Source: Clostridium sp. OF09-36 (GTDB taxonomy: Bacteria > Bacillota > Clostridia > Lachnospirales > Lachnospiraceae). From it: DNA of 64,000 nucleotides. Below, piece by piece: positions 16,410 through 25,287 of the stretch. The notes below the pieces were generated by a model. The model saw only the letters and a list, made by a program, of their open reading frames with translations, searched no databases and had not been told where the DNA came from. A program made the position numbers and the translations under genes. The stretch covers positions 19,811-83,810 of the forward strand of contig NZ_QUMD01000014.1 of the NCBI RefSeq assembly GCF_003481985.1, written 5' to 3'. The first letter of the stretch is position 1. Each line of letters opens with the position of its first letter.

Positions 16410-17447
16410 TCAATCGCCACTATTTTGTTTCCGGTATTCAGCCGGTGCAATCTTCATGACATCTCGAAATGCTGTTGCAAATTTACTCTGATTCTCATAT
16501 CCAACCTGGCTGGCAATTTCTGCTATGGTTGCCTGTGTCTGGCGAAGCAGAGCAGCGGCCTGTTTCATGCGGTACACTTTCATATAGGTTCCAATGGGCT
16601 GTCCATAAACTCCCTTGAACGTATCCTTTAAGGTTGCCGTATTGATAAGATACTCTTTGGAAAGTTCCTCAATCGTTGGCCGTTCCTGCAAGTTGGAGAT
16701 AAGCCGCTTGTGAATGTCCCGTACAATCTCCACCTGGGGAGAAGTATATAACTCTCGCTGCTTTTCTTTATTTACATCCACCATACACAAGAATAAGAGA
16801 AGCTCCTGCACCTTCAGCATGAAGTATGGCTTTTGCAGGCGATCCGGTACGGAATACAGTTCAGAAAAGATATGCTCAATCTCATCCTTGGCCCGCATGA
16901 CAAAGCATGCGCCATCGGCACAAAATTTGTTTTTGAAATCTGCAATACCAATACCGCTCTCGGCGAGGATTCCAGGCGGATTTTGAGAAACCAGCTCCAG
17001 ATCAAGCACTACTGAGATTCCGCGATAATGTCTCAAAGGAAAGGCCATTTCAGAAGCACAGTTATCCATTGTATGAATGGAAAGATCCCCTTCTCCGAGG
17101 TACAGGCAGGAACCGCTTTGCAATACGCTCCCTTCACGCCCTTCCCGGCAATGATTGATCTCCAGCACATTCTTATCAATGGTTCCGTCCCAATAACAAC
17201 TCGTTGCTTCAAAATCATTGTAAATAAGCTGGATACCGGGATAAACCTGATAGACTGTCATAAGCCCCAGGCCATCCTCACAGTCCATTTTATAGACGGT
17301 GCAATATCCGTCATTATCTTTTGGAATAATCGCAGATAACCCCGTAGCATTGGTGATAGGGTTTTTGTTCATAGTATTCATTCCGTTATCTCGTATTTGT
17401 TCTGCCAGGATTCTCCTGGCGTCTTTTATTATATAGTTTTTTCTCAT
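16410..17447 (-). CDS. AraC-family transcriptional regulator
   Basis: This 345-residue regulator has a ligand-sensing N-terminal part of about 230 residues and a C-terminal AraC domain with two helix-turn-helix units (IEELSKEYLINTATLKDTFK, then TIAEIASQVGYENQSKFATA) ending in the usual PAEYRK. ATG 17447 is preceded by GGAGTGG and gives MRKNYIIKDARR; a TTG further upstream lies inside the operator and is unlikely. Its promoter region carries a 29-bp site also present ahead of the MATE-feo operon and in the copA/HMA region, so it probably controls itself and those genes. The inducer is unknown; a metal-chelate or siderophore-like signal would fit the cargo. Confidence 0.92.
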   Translation of the reverse strand: MRKNYIIKDARRILAEQIRDNGMNTMNKNPITNATGLSAIIPKDNDGYCTVYKMDCEDGLGLMTVYQVYPGIQLIYNDFEATSCYWDGTIDKNVLEINHCREGREGSVLQSGSCLYLGEGDLSIHTMDNCASEMAFPLRHYRGISVVLDLELVSQNPPGILAESGIGIADFKNKFCADGACFVMRAKDEIEHIFSELYSVPDRLQKPYFMLKVQELLLFLCMVDVNKEKQRELYTSPQVEIVRDIHKRLISNLQERPTIEELSKEYLINTATLKDTFKGVYGQPIGTYMKVYRMKQAAALLRQTQATIAEIASQVGYENQSKFATAFRDVMKIAPAEYRKQNSGD

Positions 17448-17456
17448 TTTATACCA

Positions 17457-17528
17457 CTCCAATCGGCAGGATGTGCAATCCAATCAGAAAGCAAATTCTA
17501 TTATAGTGCAGCCCTGCCGAATGTGCAA
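17457..17528 (-). promoter_or_regulatory. araC promoter with AraC-type site 1
   Basis: On the minus strand a -35 TTGCAC (17523-17528), 17 bases, and a -10 TATAAT (17500-17505) form a good promoter. The 29-bp site (17485 to 17457) lies just downstream of the start point and reaches the ribosome site. It has half-sites GATTGGA and GATTGGA 21 bp apart around CATCCTGCC. A site placed downstream of a strong promoter would repress, so autorepression is likely. Confidence 0.7.
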
Positions 17529-17584
17529 ATATACGAAAAAGCCGATGCCCTCCAAAACGGAAAACATCGGCTATATGCGGGATT

Positions 17585-17728
17585 TTATTTGCTGCAACAT
17601 TCCTTTCCTACACAACCGGAACAACTGCCGCTACAACAAGAACCATTTTTGCGGTTCTTATGGATTTTTCGCACAGCCCATATTGCATAGAAAACAATCC
17701 CGATAAGGATTATACCAGTAACAAGCAT
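17585..17728 (-). CDS. FeoB-associated Cys-rich membrane protein
   Basis: This 47-residue protein has one N-terminal membrane helix (LVTGIILIGIVFYAIWAV), a basic stretch (RKIHKNRKNG) and a cysteine cluster (SCCSGSCSGC, then CC near the end). This is the standard form of the small FeoB-associated protein family. The start at 17728 follows AAAGGAGTTTTAG. It is the last gene of the MATE-feoA-feoB operon. It may bind Fe2+ at the cytoplasmic face or assist FeoB assembly; the mechanism is not settled for the family. Confidence 0.85.
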   Translation of the reverse strand: MLVTGIILIGIVFYAIWAVRKIHKNRKNGSCCSGSCSGCVGKECCSK

Positions 17729-17763
17729 CTAAAACTCCTTTCTGACTGGAAACTCACAACTTA

Positions 17764-17859
17764 TTAGCTTTGGGTCTCCGATCCTCTTTTCAAAATCCAA
17801 AGTCCAAATGCGACCACTGATAAAATGGCCGCTGAACGAAGCACTTTTCCAAACGTCAT
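17764..17859 (-). CDS. Possible 31-residue membrane peptide in the feo operon
   Basis: This short frame between feoB and the Cys-rich gene starts at ATG 17859, 6 bases after GAGG, and encodes a single hydrophobic helix (VLRSAAILSVVAFGLWIL) with a charged end (KRGSETQS). It follows the feoB stop by 9 bases. The layout fits a real small membrane protein of the Feo system, but I know no family for it and chance cannot be excluded. Confidence 0.5.
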   Translation of the reverse strand: MTFGKVLRSAAILSVVAFGLWILKRGSETQS

Positions 17860-17868
17860 ATTCATACC

Positions 17869-19908
17869 TCACAGCAAAAGTCCAACACGATAAACCACAA
17901 AAGTAACAGCCCAGGCCACAACCAACTGGAACAGGGCCGAGAACAGCATCCACCTTGTACTGCCGGATTCCTTGCGAATTGTAGCTAGGGCCGCTGCACA
18001 GGGAACGTAAAGCAGGCAGAAAATCATCAGGCAAAACGCATTGAGCTGTCCAAAACCGGCTGCACCCAGGATGCCGACCAATGTATCCATTCCCGCGCCG
18101 GAGTTGATATTGGGAATCCCAAACAGAACGGCACAACTGGACACCACAACCTCTTTTGCAGAGATGCCAGCAATCAGAGCAACCGCTATCTGCCAGAATC
18201 CCAGTCCAATCGGTGCAAAGATCGGTACAAGCCAATGGCCCAGGATAGACCCGAAGCTGTCTGCCATTTCCGTAGTATAGCCATGCGGCCCAAAGTTCAG
18301 GATCACCCACATGAGGATAGATGCTACAAAGATGGTAGTACCTGCTTTGGTAAGGTAGTCCTTTACCTTTTCCCATACATAGATTGCCACAGTTCTGGCG
18401 CTGGGGGCCTTATATTCCGGCAGCTCAATCAGCAGATAATTTTCCGATTTTCTCCGGTCAATCAAATGGATGATCGCCGCTACCAGGATAGCGACCACCA
18501 GGCCGATCAGGTACATGGAATAGGCCACGAGCATGGCGCGTTCCTGAAAGAACATCTCGGCAAACAAGATGTAGATTGGCAGACGGGCGCTGCAACTCAT
18601 AAAGGGCGTAATCAACATGACCTTAAAACGGTCACGCCGGTTTTCCAAAGACCGTGAAGCCATGATTGCCGGAACAGTGCAACCAAATCCCAAAATCATG
18701 GGGATAAATGCCCGTCCGGAAAGTCCCAGCTTGCTCATAATCCCTTCCATGACATACGCAACACGGGCCATATATCCGCTGTCCTCCAGAAAAGCCAATG
18801 CCAGAAACAGAATGAAAATGTTCGGCAGGAAAGTCAGGATACCGCCCACACCGGCGATGATGCCGTCTACCAACAGGGAGCGCAGCACTTCATTGACCCC
18901 GACAGCAATCAGTCCATCGCTTATCAATGCCGACAGGCTTTCAATTCCTAATTCTAGGAATCCTTTCAGCCAATCGCCAATGGTAAAGGTCAGGAAGAAC
19001 ACCGCCGCCATGACAACGAGGAAAATCGGGATGCTCCAAAACTTATGCGTCAATACACGGTCTGCCTTTTCCGTCAAAGCGTCTTGACGATCCTTATTGA
19101 CCAGAACCTCCCTGATGATTTCCTCAATAAAATCATACTTCTCATTGATAATGTCGGATTCATAGTTCCGGTCGATCACATCCGGCATATTGACCGGATA
19201 ACGTGCAGAGATTTCCTTATCCTGCTCCAGCAGCTTAATGGCGTGCCAGCGGTAATTGGACAGGTTCGGATATTTCCGCTTCAGCTCTGCCATGATAAGA
19301 TCAATCTTGTCCTCAATAGCATCACTGTAAACCATTGCGTATTCTGAATGGTGGTCGTGCCGGTGTTTTGGAGTATATTTATGATGATGAATCAGACACT
19401 CCGGATCTTTACAGTCTTTATGGTGCGCGGCTGCATGAAGCAGCACATCCAGTCCTGTCCGTTTTCTGGCTGAAACTGGAATGACCGGGATGCCCAGCAT
19501 TTCCGGCAGTCTGTGTGTGTCAATCTCCATGCCGCGCTTTTCCACAATGTCCATCATGTTCAGCGCCAGCACAACCGGCTTGCCCAGCTCCAAAAGCTGC
19601 AAAGTTAAGTATAGGTTTCGCTCCAGAGCGGAAGCGTCCGCAACATCAATAATCACATCGACTTCATCGCTTAGTATAAACTGTCTGGATACCTGTTCTT
19701 CCATTGTGTAGGAGGTCAGGCTGTAAGTGCCAGGAAGATCGACCAGTCGAATATTCAGATCATGGTCTTTAATGGCACCCTCTACTTTCTCAACGGTTAC
19801 ACCTGGCCAGTTTGCCACTTTCAGATTTGCACCGGTGTAAGCATTGAAAAGTGTTGTCTTTCCGCAGTTCGGATTTCCGATGAAGCCGATAGTCAAATTT
19901 TCTCTCAT
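17869..19908 (-). CDS. feoB: Ferrous iron transporter B
   Basis: This 679-residue inner-membrane Fe2+ transporter begins with a GTPase domain: G1 GNPNCGKTTLF, G3 DLPGTYSL, G4 NMMD. It continues with the guanine dissociation-inhibitor-like helical part and the two gate repeats of the membrane domain. A histidine- and aspartate-rich insert (AAAHHKDCKDPEC, HHHKYTPKHRHDHHSEY) follows the G domain and may bind metal. Length is slightly below the usual 700-770, with no break seen. It starts 6 bases after feoA. Its place on a mobile element with a MATE exporter is unusual. Confidence 0.95.
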   Translation of the reverse strand: MRENLTIGFIGNPNCGKTTLFNAYTGANLKVANWPGVTVEKVEGAIKDHDLNIRLVDLPGTYSLTSYTMEEQVSRQFILSDEVDVIIDVADASALERNLYLTLQLLELGKPVVLALNMMDIVEKRGMEIDTHRLPEMLGIPVIPVSARKRTGLDVLLHAAAHHKDCKDPECLIHHHKYTPKHRHDHHSEYAMVYSDAIEDKIDLIMAELKRKYPNLSNYRWHAIKLLEQDKEISARYPVNMPDVIDRNYESDIINEKYDFIEEIIREVLVNKDRQDALTEKADRVLTHKFWSIPIFLVVMAAVFFLTFTIGDWLKGFLELGIESLSALISDGLIAVGVNEVLRSLLVDGIIAGVGGILTFLPNIFILFLALAFLEDSGYMARVAYVMEGIMSKLGLSGRAFIPMILGFGCTVPAIMASRSLENRRDRFKVMLITPFMSCSARLPIYILFAEMFFQERAMLVAYSMYLIGLVVAILVAAIIHLIDRRKSENYLLIELPEYKAPSARTVAIYVWEKVKDYLTKAGTTIFVASILMWVILNFGPHGYTTEMADSFGSILGHWLVPIFAPIGLGFWQIAVALIAGISAKEVVVSSCAVLFGIPNINSGAGMDTLVGILGAAGFGQLNAFCLMIFCLLYVPCAAALATIRKESGSTRWMLFSALFQLVVAWAVTFVVYRVGLLL

Positions 19909-19914
19909 CGGAAT

Positions 19915-20130
19915 TTACCCCACTAAAATATTCTTTGTGATATTGCGCCCAAGTGCAAAGCGTGTTCCCCTGACTTTCACAATCAGGACACCCCGACTTT
20001 TGCTGTTCAGAACAGCGATAGAGGTTCCACGGGTCATCCCAAGGGCCTCCAAACGCTTTTCTATATTGACAGGCAGATCAATATCCTCAACTTTATATTC
20101 ATTTCCTATTTTTCCATCGCAAAGATACAT
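19915..20130 (-). CDS. feoA: Ferrous iron transport protein A
   Basis: This 71-residue protein has an SH3-like FeoA fold (IEKRLEALGMTRGTSIAVL, then GVLIVKVRGTRFALGRNI). FeoA is the small cytoplasmic partner that assists FeoB-dependent Fe2+ uptake. It starts 13 bases after the MATE gene with GAGGGAGCGTTC as the ribosome site, and ends 6 bases before feoB. Confidence 0.92.
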   Translation of the reverse strand: MYLCDGKIGNEYKVEDIDLPVNIEKRLEALGMTRGTSIAVLNSKSRGVLIVKVRGTRFALGRNITKNILVG

Positions 20131-20143
20131 GAACGCTCCCTCC

Positions 20144-21517
20144 TCACCGATTTACGGAAGAAGTCGCAGGCAGTTTGCGGAACTCATAAGCCACCATGAA
20201 CGCGATAATAGCCACCAGAATCGCATCGGTCAGCGCAATCGCCAGCCACACGCCGCGAATACCCATGCCGCCGATCATTGGCAGAACCACACAAAGCGGG
20301 ATAAAGAGAATAATCTGACGGAACAGCACAAGCCAGGTGGCCTTTTTCGCTTTACCCAAAGACTGAAACAGGGTCACGGCGATCATAAAGCTGCCTTGCA
20401 GGATATAGGTGCTGAACATGATACGGAAGTTTGTCGAACCTGATGCGGCGATACCCGGCGTTGTCAGGAACATGGACAAAATCTTTTCTGGGAACAGCTC
20501 GGCGGGGATATAGAACACCAGCGACAGCAGCGTTGCGGCGATAATGAAAACTCTGGTCAGCGTCTTTACCCGGTCATAGTCTTTCGCACCGTAGTTTGTA
20601 CCGGCGGCAGGCTGGAATCCCTGGCTGATACCCCATAGAGGTACAAAAGAGAAATTCCAGAACCGGAGCGCCGCCGCTAAAAGGAGCTGGGAGGTTTCAC
20701 CGCCATAGTTCGATGCCACACGATAAATCACTGTCTGCTGCACCAGGGTCAGAATCTGCATTAACAGAGCAGAGATGCCGACAGAAAGAACCTGGGGAAG
20801 CAGCTCACCATCAATGCGGATACGCCCGATCTTCACATGGGGGCTTTTCTTCTTGAAATACCACAGGGTAATCGCAGCCTGGACAAACTGGGAAAAAATC
20901 GTTGCATAAGCAGCCGCTTCAATGCCCATGCCGTAGGGGTTGAGGATGCTGATAAAAATGGGGTCAAGGATAATGTTCAAAATAGCGCCACTGGCAATAA
21001 TGGTCATTGCCCTTTTGAGCTGGCCTTCTCCACGGATGACCATGTTGGCGCTCTGGAAGAAGTTTACGAACAGAGAACCGGCGAATACGATCCGCAGATA
21101 TTTCTCAGCGTAATTCAGAATGTTATCGCTGGCTCCGGTCAGGGACAGAAGCTGGCGGGTGAAAACCATACCCACAACAGTGTAGATGACGGACAACAGA
21201 AGAACCATCGCAACCAAGTTGCCCATGATCTTCTTAATTGTGTTCTCGTCCTTCTTACCGATAGCGCGGGACAGTACCGATGCAGAACCCACGCCCAGCA
21301 TTGCCGCTGAACCGGCATTGATAAGGGTTAAAGGATAGGATACCGATATGGCTCCCATCTGCACGTCACCAACCATCTGGCCGACAAAGATGGAATCCAT
21401 CATGTTATAAAGCCCAACGACCACCATGCCAAGAACCGCAGGGATGCTAAGTTCAATCATCAGCGGCCAGGGGCTTTTTGTTAAGAGCTTTGTTCTTGTG
21501 TCAAGTGCCTGTTTCAT
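20144..21517 (-). CDS. MATE-family efflux transporter
   Basis: This 457-residue membrane protein is of the MATE (multi-antimicrobial extrusion) family, with 12 predicted helices in two six-helix halves (PAVLGMVVVGLYNMMDSIFV in helix 1; FQPAAGTNYGAKDYDRV between the halves). Such proteins export cations, drugs or metabolites by Na+/H+ antiport. ATG 21517 lies 9 bases after AGGAGG; a GTG just upstream is less likely. It is the first gene of the feo operon and has its own AraC-type site upstream. Coupling with Fe2+ uptake suggests export of an iron-related compound, but substrate cannot be told from sequence. Confidence 0.92.
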   Translation of the reverse strand: MKQALDTRTKLLTKSPWPLMIELSIPAVLGMVVVGLYNMMDSIFVGQMVGDVQMGAISVSYPLTLINAGSAAMLGVGSASVLSRAIGKKDENTIKKIMGNLVAMVLLLSVIYTVVGMVFTRQLLSLTGASDNILNYAEKYLRIVFAGSLFVNFFQSANMVIRGEGQLKRAMTIIASGAILNIILDPIFISILNPYGMGIEAAAYATIFSQFVQAAITLWYFKKKSPHVKIGRIRIDGELLPQVLSVGISALLMQILTLVQQTVIYRVASNYGGETSQLLLAAALRFWNFSFVPLWGISQGFQPAAGTNYGAKDYDRVKTLTRVFIIAATLLSLVFYIPAELFPEKILSMFLTTPGIAASGSTNFRIMFSTYILQGSFMIAVTLFQSLGKAKKATWLVLFRQIILFIPLCVVLPMIGGMGIRGVWLAIALTDAILVAIIAFMVAYEFRKLPATSSVNR

Positions 21518-21615
21518 CACTCTATTCCTCCTGGTCTATTTTAATTTCGAGGTATCCAGCAAAGCGCGCCAGTGACGTGCCTTGCTGGATTAGCCATATC
21601 TAACTAACCACTTAA

Positions 21616-21673
21616 AGTATATAAAATCCGGGCTTCTTTGTACGCTCCCAACCGCAGGATTTACAATCCAATC
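21616..21673 (-). promoter_or_regulatory. MATE-feo promoter with AraC-type site 2
   Basis: The 29-bp site spans 21673 to 21645 on the minus strand, with half-sites GATTGGA and GTTGGGA 21 bp apart. It abuts a poor -35 (CGTACA, 21639-21644), 17 bases from a -10 TATACT (21616-21621). A regulator site touching a weak -35 is the classic arrangement for activation by an AraC-family protein. Confidence 0.7.
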
Positions 21674-21686
21674 TGAAACGAATTTA

Positions 21687-21719
21687 GGAGCGGAAAGGAC
21701 ATAAGGCCCTTTCCGCTCC
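21687..21719 (-). terminator. Hairpin after csoR
   Basis: GGAGCGGAAAGG (21687-21698) pairs perfectly with CCTTTCCGCTCC (21708-21719). It lies 6 bases after the csoR stop and ahead of the MATE-feo promoter, so it probably ends the copA-csoR transcript. The U-run is short. Confidence 0.7.
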
Positions 21720-21724
21720 CGTTG

Positions 21725-21988
21725 TTACTGTATCATTTTTTCCAGTAGTTTCAGGGCTTCTTCCAGTTTTGGATTTACAGCGTCCGTTTGCAGGGCATCC
21801 CGGACGCAGCTTCGTATATGGGCTTGCAAAATCTGCTGATTGGCGCTTTTTAATAACGCCTGCGTAGCAAGAAGCTGATTGGAAATATCCACGCAATAGC
21901 GATTTTCCTCAACCATTTGCAGGATACCGTCTAACTGTCCTCTGGCGATTTTTAGCTTGTGAACAATATCGCCTTTCTTGGCCTTCAT
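21725..21988 (-). CDS. csoR: CsoR-family copper-sensing repressor
   Basis: This 87-residue all-helical protein is of the CsoR/RcnR family. The Cu(I) ligand set Cys-His-Cys is visible: Cys in NRYCVDI, His and Cys in QAHIRSCV. Apo protein binds DNA and represses copper export genes; Cu(I) releases it. It is encoded 10 bases after copA, so the repressor is made with its target. ATG follows a weak GAACGGGCCGTT context; the length is normal for the family. Confidence 0.9.
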   Translation of the reverse strand: MKAKKGDIVHKLKIARGQLDGILQMVEENRYCVDISNQLLATQALLKSANQQILQAHIRSCVRDALQTDAVNPKLEEALKLLEKMIQ

Positions 21989-21998
21989 AAACGGCCCG

Positions 21999-24577
21999 TT
22001 ACTGGATACTGACGAGCTGATAGCCAGCGTCCTCGATAGCAGCTTTCAGCACAGCATCCGGCACATCCTGGTCAAGCTGCACCTGGGCCGACTTACTCTC
22101 CAGGGAAACATCCACATCCTTGATGCCCTGGATGTCCCGCAGCGCCTTATCAACGTGTTTTACACACATTCCGCAAACCATTCCTTCGATGTTCAATACT
22201 TTTTCCATGTGAATTGCTCCTTTTCGTTCTTGTTTAATCGTTGTTTGTTCATACATAGGGACTGAATCCCGTTCTGTATTGGCCTGATGCTTCGCCTTGA
22301 ACCACCGCAGACGCAGGGCATTGGACACCACGAATACCGAACTGAAACTCATAGCAAAAGCGCCGATCATGGGGTTCAGCTTCCATGCAAAGGGAAGATA
22401 GAATACGCCTGCCGCCACCGGAATACCGATGATGTTGTAGATAAACGCCCAGAACAGATTTTGCTTGATGTTGCGGATAACCGCCTTACTAAGCTGGATT
22501 GCCGTGGACACATCCAGCAGATCGCTTTTCATCAAAACAATGTCCGCTGACTCAATCGCCACATCCGTTCCGGCCCCGATAGCGATACCAACATCCGCTC
22601 TGGCAAGGGCCGGAGCATCGTTGATACCGTCACCGACCATCGCCACCTTCTTACCGACGCTCTGCAAACGACGGATTTCCTTCTCCTTGTCCTGGGGGAA
22701 TACCTCTGCCACAACACGATCCACGCCGACCTGACGCCGAATCGCTTCTGCGGTCTTTGCATTGTCGCCGGTCAGCATGACCACCTCAATGCCCATGCCG
22801 GTCAATTCCGCTATGGCCTGCTTGCTGGTGGGCTTAACTACATCCGCCACGGCAATGACACCAATAAGCTGACCGCCACGGGCAAAGAACAGAGGTGTTT
22901 TCCCGTCAACCGCCATTTCCTCGCCCAACTGAAGGAGTGCGCCGCCATTGATGCCATTTGCCACCATCAGTCGGCGGTTTCCGGCAAGGCACGTTTCGTT
23001 TCCGATCTGACCCACAAGGCCCTGACCGGGAATCTGCTTGAAATCATCCACCGGGAGGAAGGAAAGTTGTGCTTTTTCGGCCTCTGCCACAATCGCGTCC
23101 GCCAGCGGATGCTCGGACAGCTTTTCCAGCGAAGCAGCGATTTGCAGCATCTCCTTTTGTGGAACACCCTCTTTGCAGAGCATATTTGTCACCACGGGCG
23201 TACCCTGGGTAATCGTGCCGGTCTTATCCAGCACAACCGTATCAATGTTATGGGCCGTTTCCAGGGCCTCCGCCGATTTAATCAGGATACCGTTGCTTGC
23301 GCCCTTGCCGGTTCCGACCATAATGGCCGTAGGCGTTGCAAGGCCCAGCGCACAGGGACAGGAAATGACCAGGACAGAAATGCCGATAGATAGGGCAAAT
23401 TCAAAGCCATATCCCAACAGCAGCCAGACAATGACTGCAATCAGCGCGATGCTGATAACCACCGGAACAAACACGCCGCTGACCTTATCAGCCAGTTTCG
23501 CAATAGGGGCCTTGGAGCTGGTCGCTTCATCCACCAGACGGACGATCTGTGCCAGCGTGGTATCATCGCCCACCTTGGTGGCCTGCATCTTGAAATAGCC
23601 GGACTTACTTGTGGTCGCGCCGATCACTTTGTCCCCAATATGCTTCTCCACGGGGATGCTCTCGCCGGTCAGGCAGATTCATCAACGGAGGAAAAGCCCT
23701 CGATGACAATACCATCCACCGGCACAGACTCACCGGCCTTGACAATCAGGGTTTCGCCCAACTGCACTTCTTCCACAGGCACCTGAAGCTCTTTTCCATC
23801 CCGCTCCACGGTAGCTGTTTTGGGAGCCAGATTCATCAGCTTTGTAATTGCATCCGAAGTCTTACCCTTTGCGCGGGCCTCCAGGGTTTTGCCCAAGGTG
23901 ATAAGGGTCAGAATCATGCCTGCGGATTCAAAATACAAATCCATCATAAAGCTGTGAACCGTAGCCATATCCCCATGACCGAATCCGATGCCGATTTTGT
24001 AAATGGCGTAAATGCCATAAACGATTGCGGCGCTGGAGCCTATCGCAATCAGCGAATCCATGTTAGGCGAGCCGTGGAACAGGGTCTTGAAGCCCATCCG
24101 GTAATATTTGAAGTTGATGAACACCACCGGGATCAGCAGCAGGAATTGGGTAAATGCAAAGCTGATTGCATTTTCCATCCCCAGCAAGGAGCTGGGGAGC
24201 GGCCACCCCATCATGTGACCCATAGAAATATAAAACAGTGGGATCGTAAAAAGGGCAGAAAGCAGCAGCCGCTGTTTCATCTGCTTGTATTCTACCTGCG
24301 CCGTACTGACCTCCGGTTTTGCTGCCGGTGTGGTCGTGCGGCTCTTGTTTTGTGCGGAGGCTTTGGGAATCGCGCCATAACCGGCCTTTTCAACGGCCTG
24401 GACGATTCCCGCCGTATCCAAAACGGATTCATCATAAGAAGCAACCATGCTGTTTTTTAACAGGTTGACGGACACTTCTTTGATGCCAGGTAGCTTTGCC
24501 ACGCTCTTTTCCACTCTGGTAGAGCAGGCCGAGCAAGTCATACCCGTAATGTCAAATTGCTCCTTTTGCAAAATCAT
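21999..24577 (-). pseudogene. copA: Copper-exporting P-type ATPase, one frameshift
   Basis: This Cu+ exporter of the P1B-1 family carries an N-terminal HMA domain (GMTCSACSTRVEKSV), membrane helices, the CPC motif in SCPCALGLATP, the phosphorylation site DKTGT, the hinge GDGINDAPALARAD, and a second HMA domain fused at the C-terminus (GMVCGMCVKHVDKAL). The frame breaks at 23672-23673: GCCTGA on the coding strand stops translation within the conserved DESALTGES motif. One added C restores it and gives about 859 residues. The ATG sits directly after AAGAAGGG. Adding csoR, it forms a copper-responsive operon. Confidence 0.92.
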
Positions 24578-24654
24578 CCCTTCTTTCTTATAAAGATTTG
24601 TGCGAGTACCCCTCCCCCGTAGGAACTAAATACCGTTATGAAAAGGGGCGTTTG

Positions 24655-24674
24655 GCATCTTGGGGGAAAGATGC
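24655..24674. repeat. Short hairpin in the copA leader
   Basis: GCATCTT (24655-24661) pairs with AAGATGC (24668-24674) around a six-base GGGGGA loop. It lies about 80 bases before the copA start, inside the expected untranslated leader. A regulatory role is possible but not shown. Confidence 0.35.
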
Positions 24675-24722
24675 TAAAGCCCCGAACATAAAGTTTACGC
24701 ACAAGGTCTTTGACCGTTTTTC

Positions 24723-24884
24723 ATTATACTTATCCTGCTTCTCCTTTGTCTGCTCCAAAGTGGAGCTTTTTTTATCCAAAGAGAAATGAGGTTTTTTGCT
24801 GCAAATCCAATCGGCAGGTTCTCCAATCCAAAGGGCAGAACCGCTCCCAAATCCATTGACTTTGAGGGTTTTCGTGAATATACT
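24723..24884. promoter_or_regulatory. Divergent copA/HMA promoters with AraC-type site 3
   Basis: The third copy of the 29-bp site lies at 24805-24833 (minus-strand half-sites TTTGGAT and GATTGGA around ACCTGCC). Rightward, TTGACT (24856-24861), 17 bases and TATACT (24879-24884) form a near-ideal promoter for the HMA gene at 24968. Leftward, AGACAA (24751-24746), 17 bases and TATAAT (24728-24723) could serve copA. The site therefore sits between two metal export operons. Confidence 0.6.
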
Positions 24885-24967
24885 GGCAGCATGAACGATT
24901 AAACAATCTTTTAATTGTTCAGCCATATCAAGCCAACCAAATACCAAAATGAAAGGGGGCTTTCTCA

Positions 24968-25186
24968 ATGAAAAAGACCATTAAACTGCTTGACCTGGAC
25001 TGCGGCCATTGTGCTGACAAAATCCAGAACGCCGTGAAGAAGATTGATGGTGTGACCAGCGTATCCGTCAACTTCCTGGGTCAGAAGATGGTTCTGGAAG
25101 CGCCGGACGATCAGTTTGACGCTGTTCTGGCCGAAGCAAAGACGCTGATTAAGCAGATCGAGCCGGATGTGACTGTTAAGGCGTAA
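24968..25186 (+). CDS. Heavy-metal-associated (HMA) domain protein
   Basis: This 72-residue soluble metallochaperone-like protein has a single ferredoxin-like HMA fold. The metal site is DCGHCADKI, i.e. a CxxC with Gly-His between, and lies in DLDCGHC rather than the GMTCxxC of copper chaperones, which is typical of Zn/Cd/Co-type partners. Its ATG follows AAAGGGGGCTTTCTC. It is the first gene of the operon with the P1B ATPase, which has no HMA domain of its own, so the protein probably delivers metal to that pump. Confidence 0.88.
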   Translation: MKKTIKLLDLDCGHCADKIQNAVKKIDGVTSVSVNFLGQKMVLEAPDDQFDAVLAEAKTLIKQIEPDVTVKA

Positions 25187-25287
25187 TGAAAAGCTGGACA
25201 CCGGCTGCCACAAGGTAGCCGGTGTTTTTCATCAATAGACAGAAAAAGCGTGACACGCTTTATGCTGCAACGAAAGGAGAATACACT

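Noticed and set aside
17473..17706. Plus-strand small frames over the Cys-rich gene
   Set aside because: Antisense of the Feo-associated gene and the araC operator.
17729..18376. Minus-strand frame of 215 codons within feoB
   Set aside because: Out-of-frame reading inside feoB; no domain.
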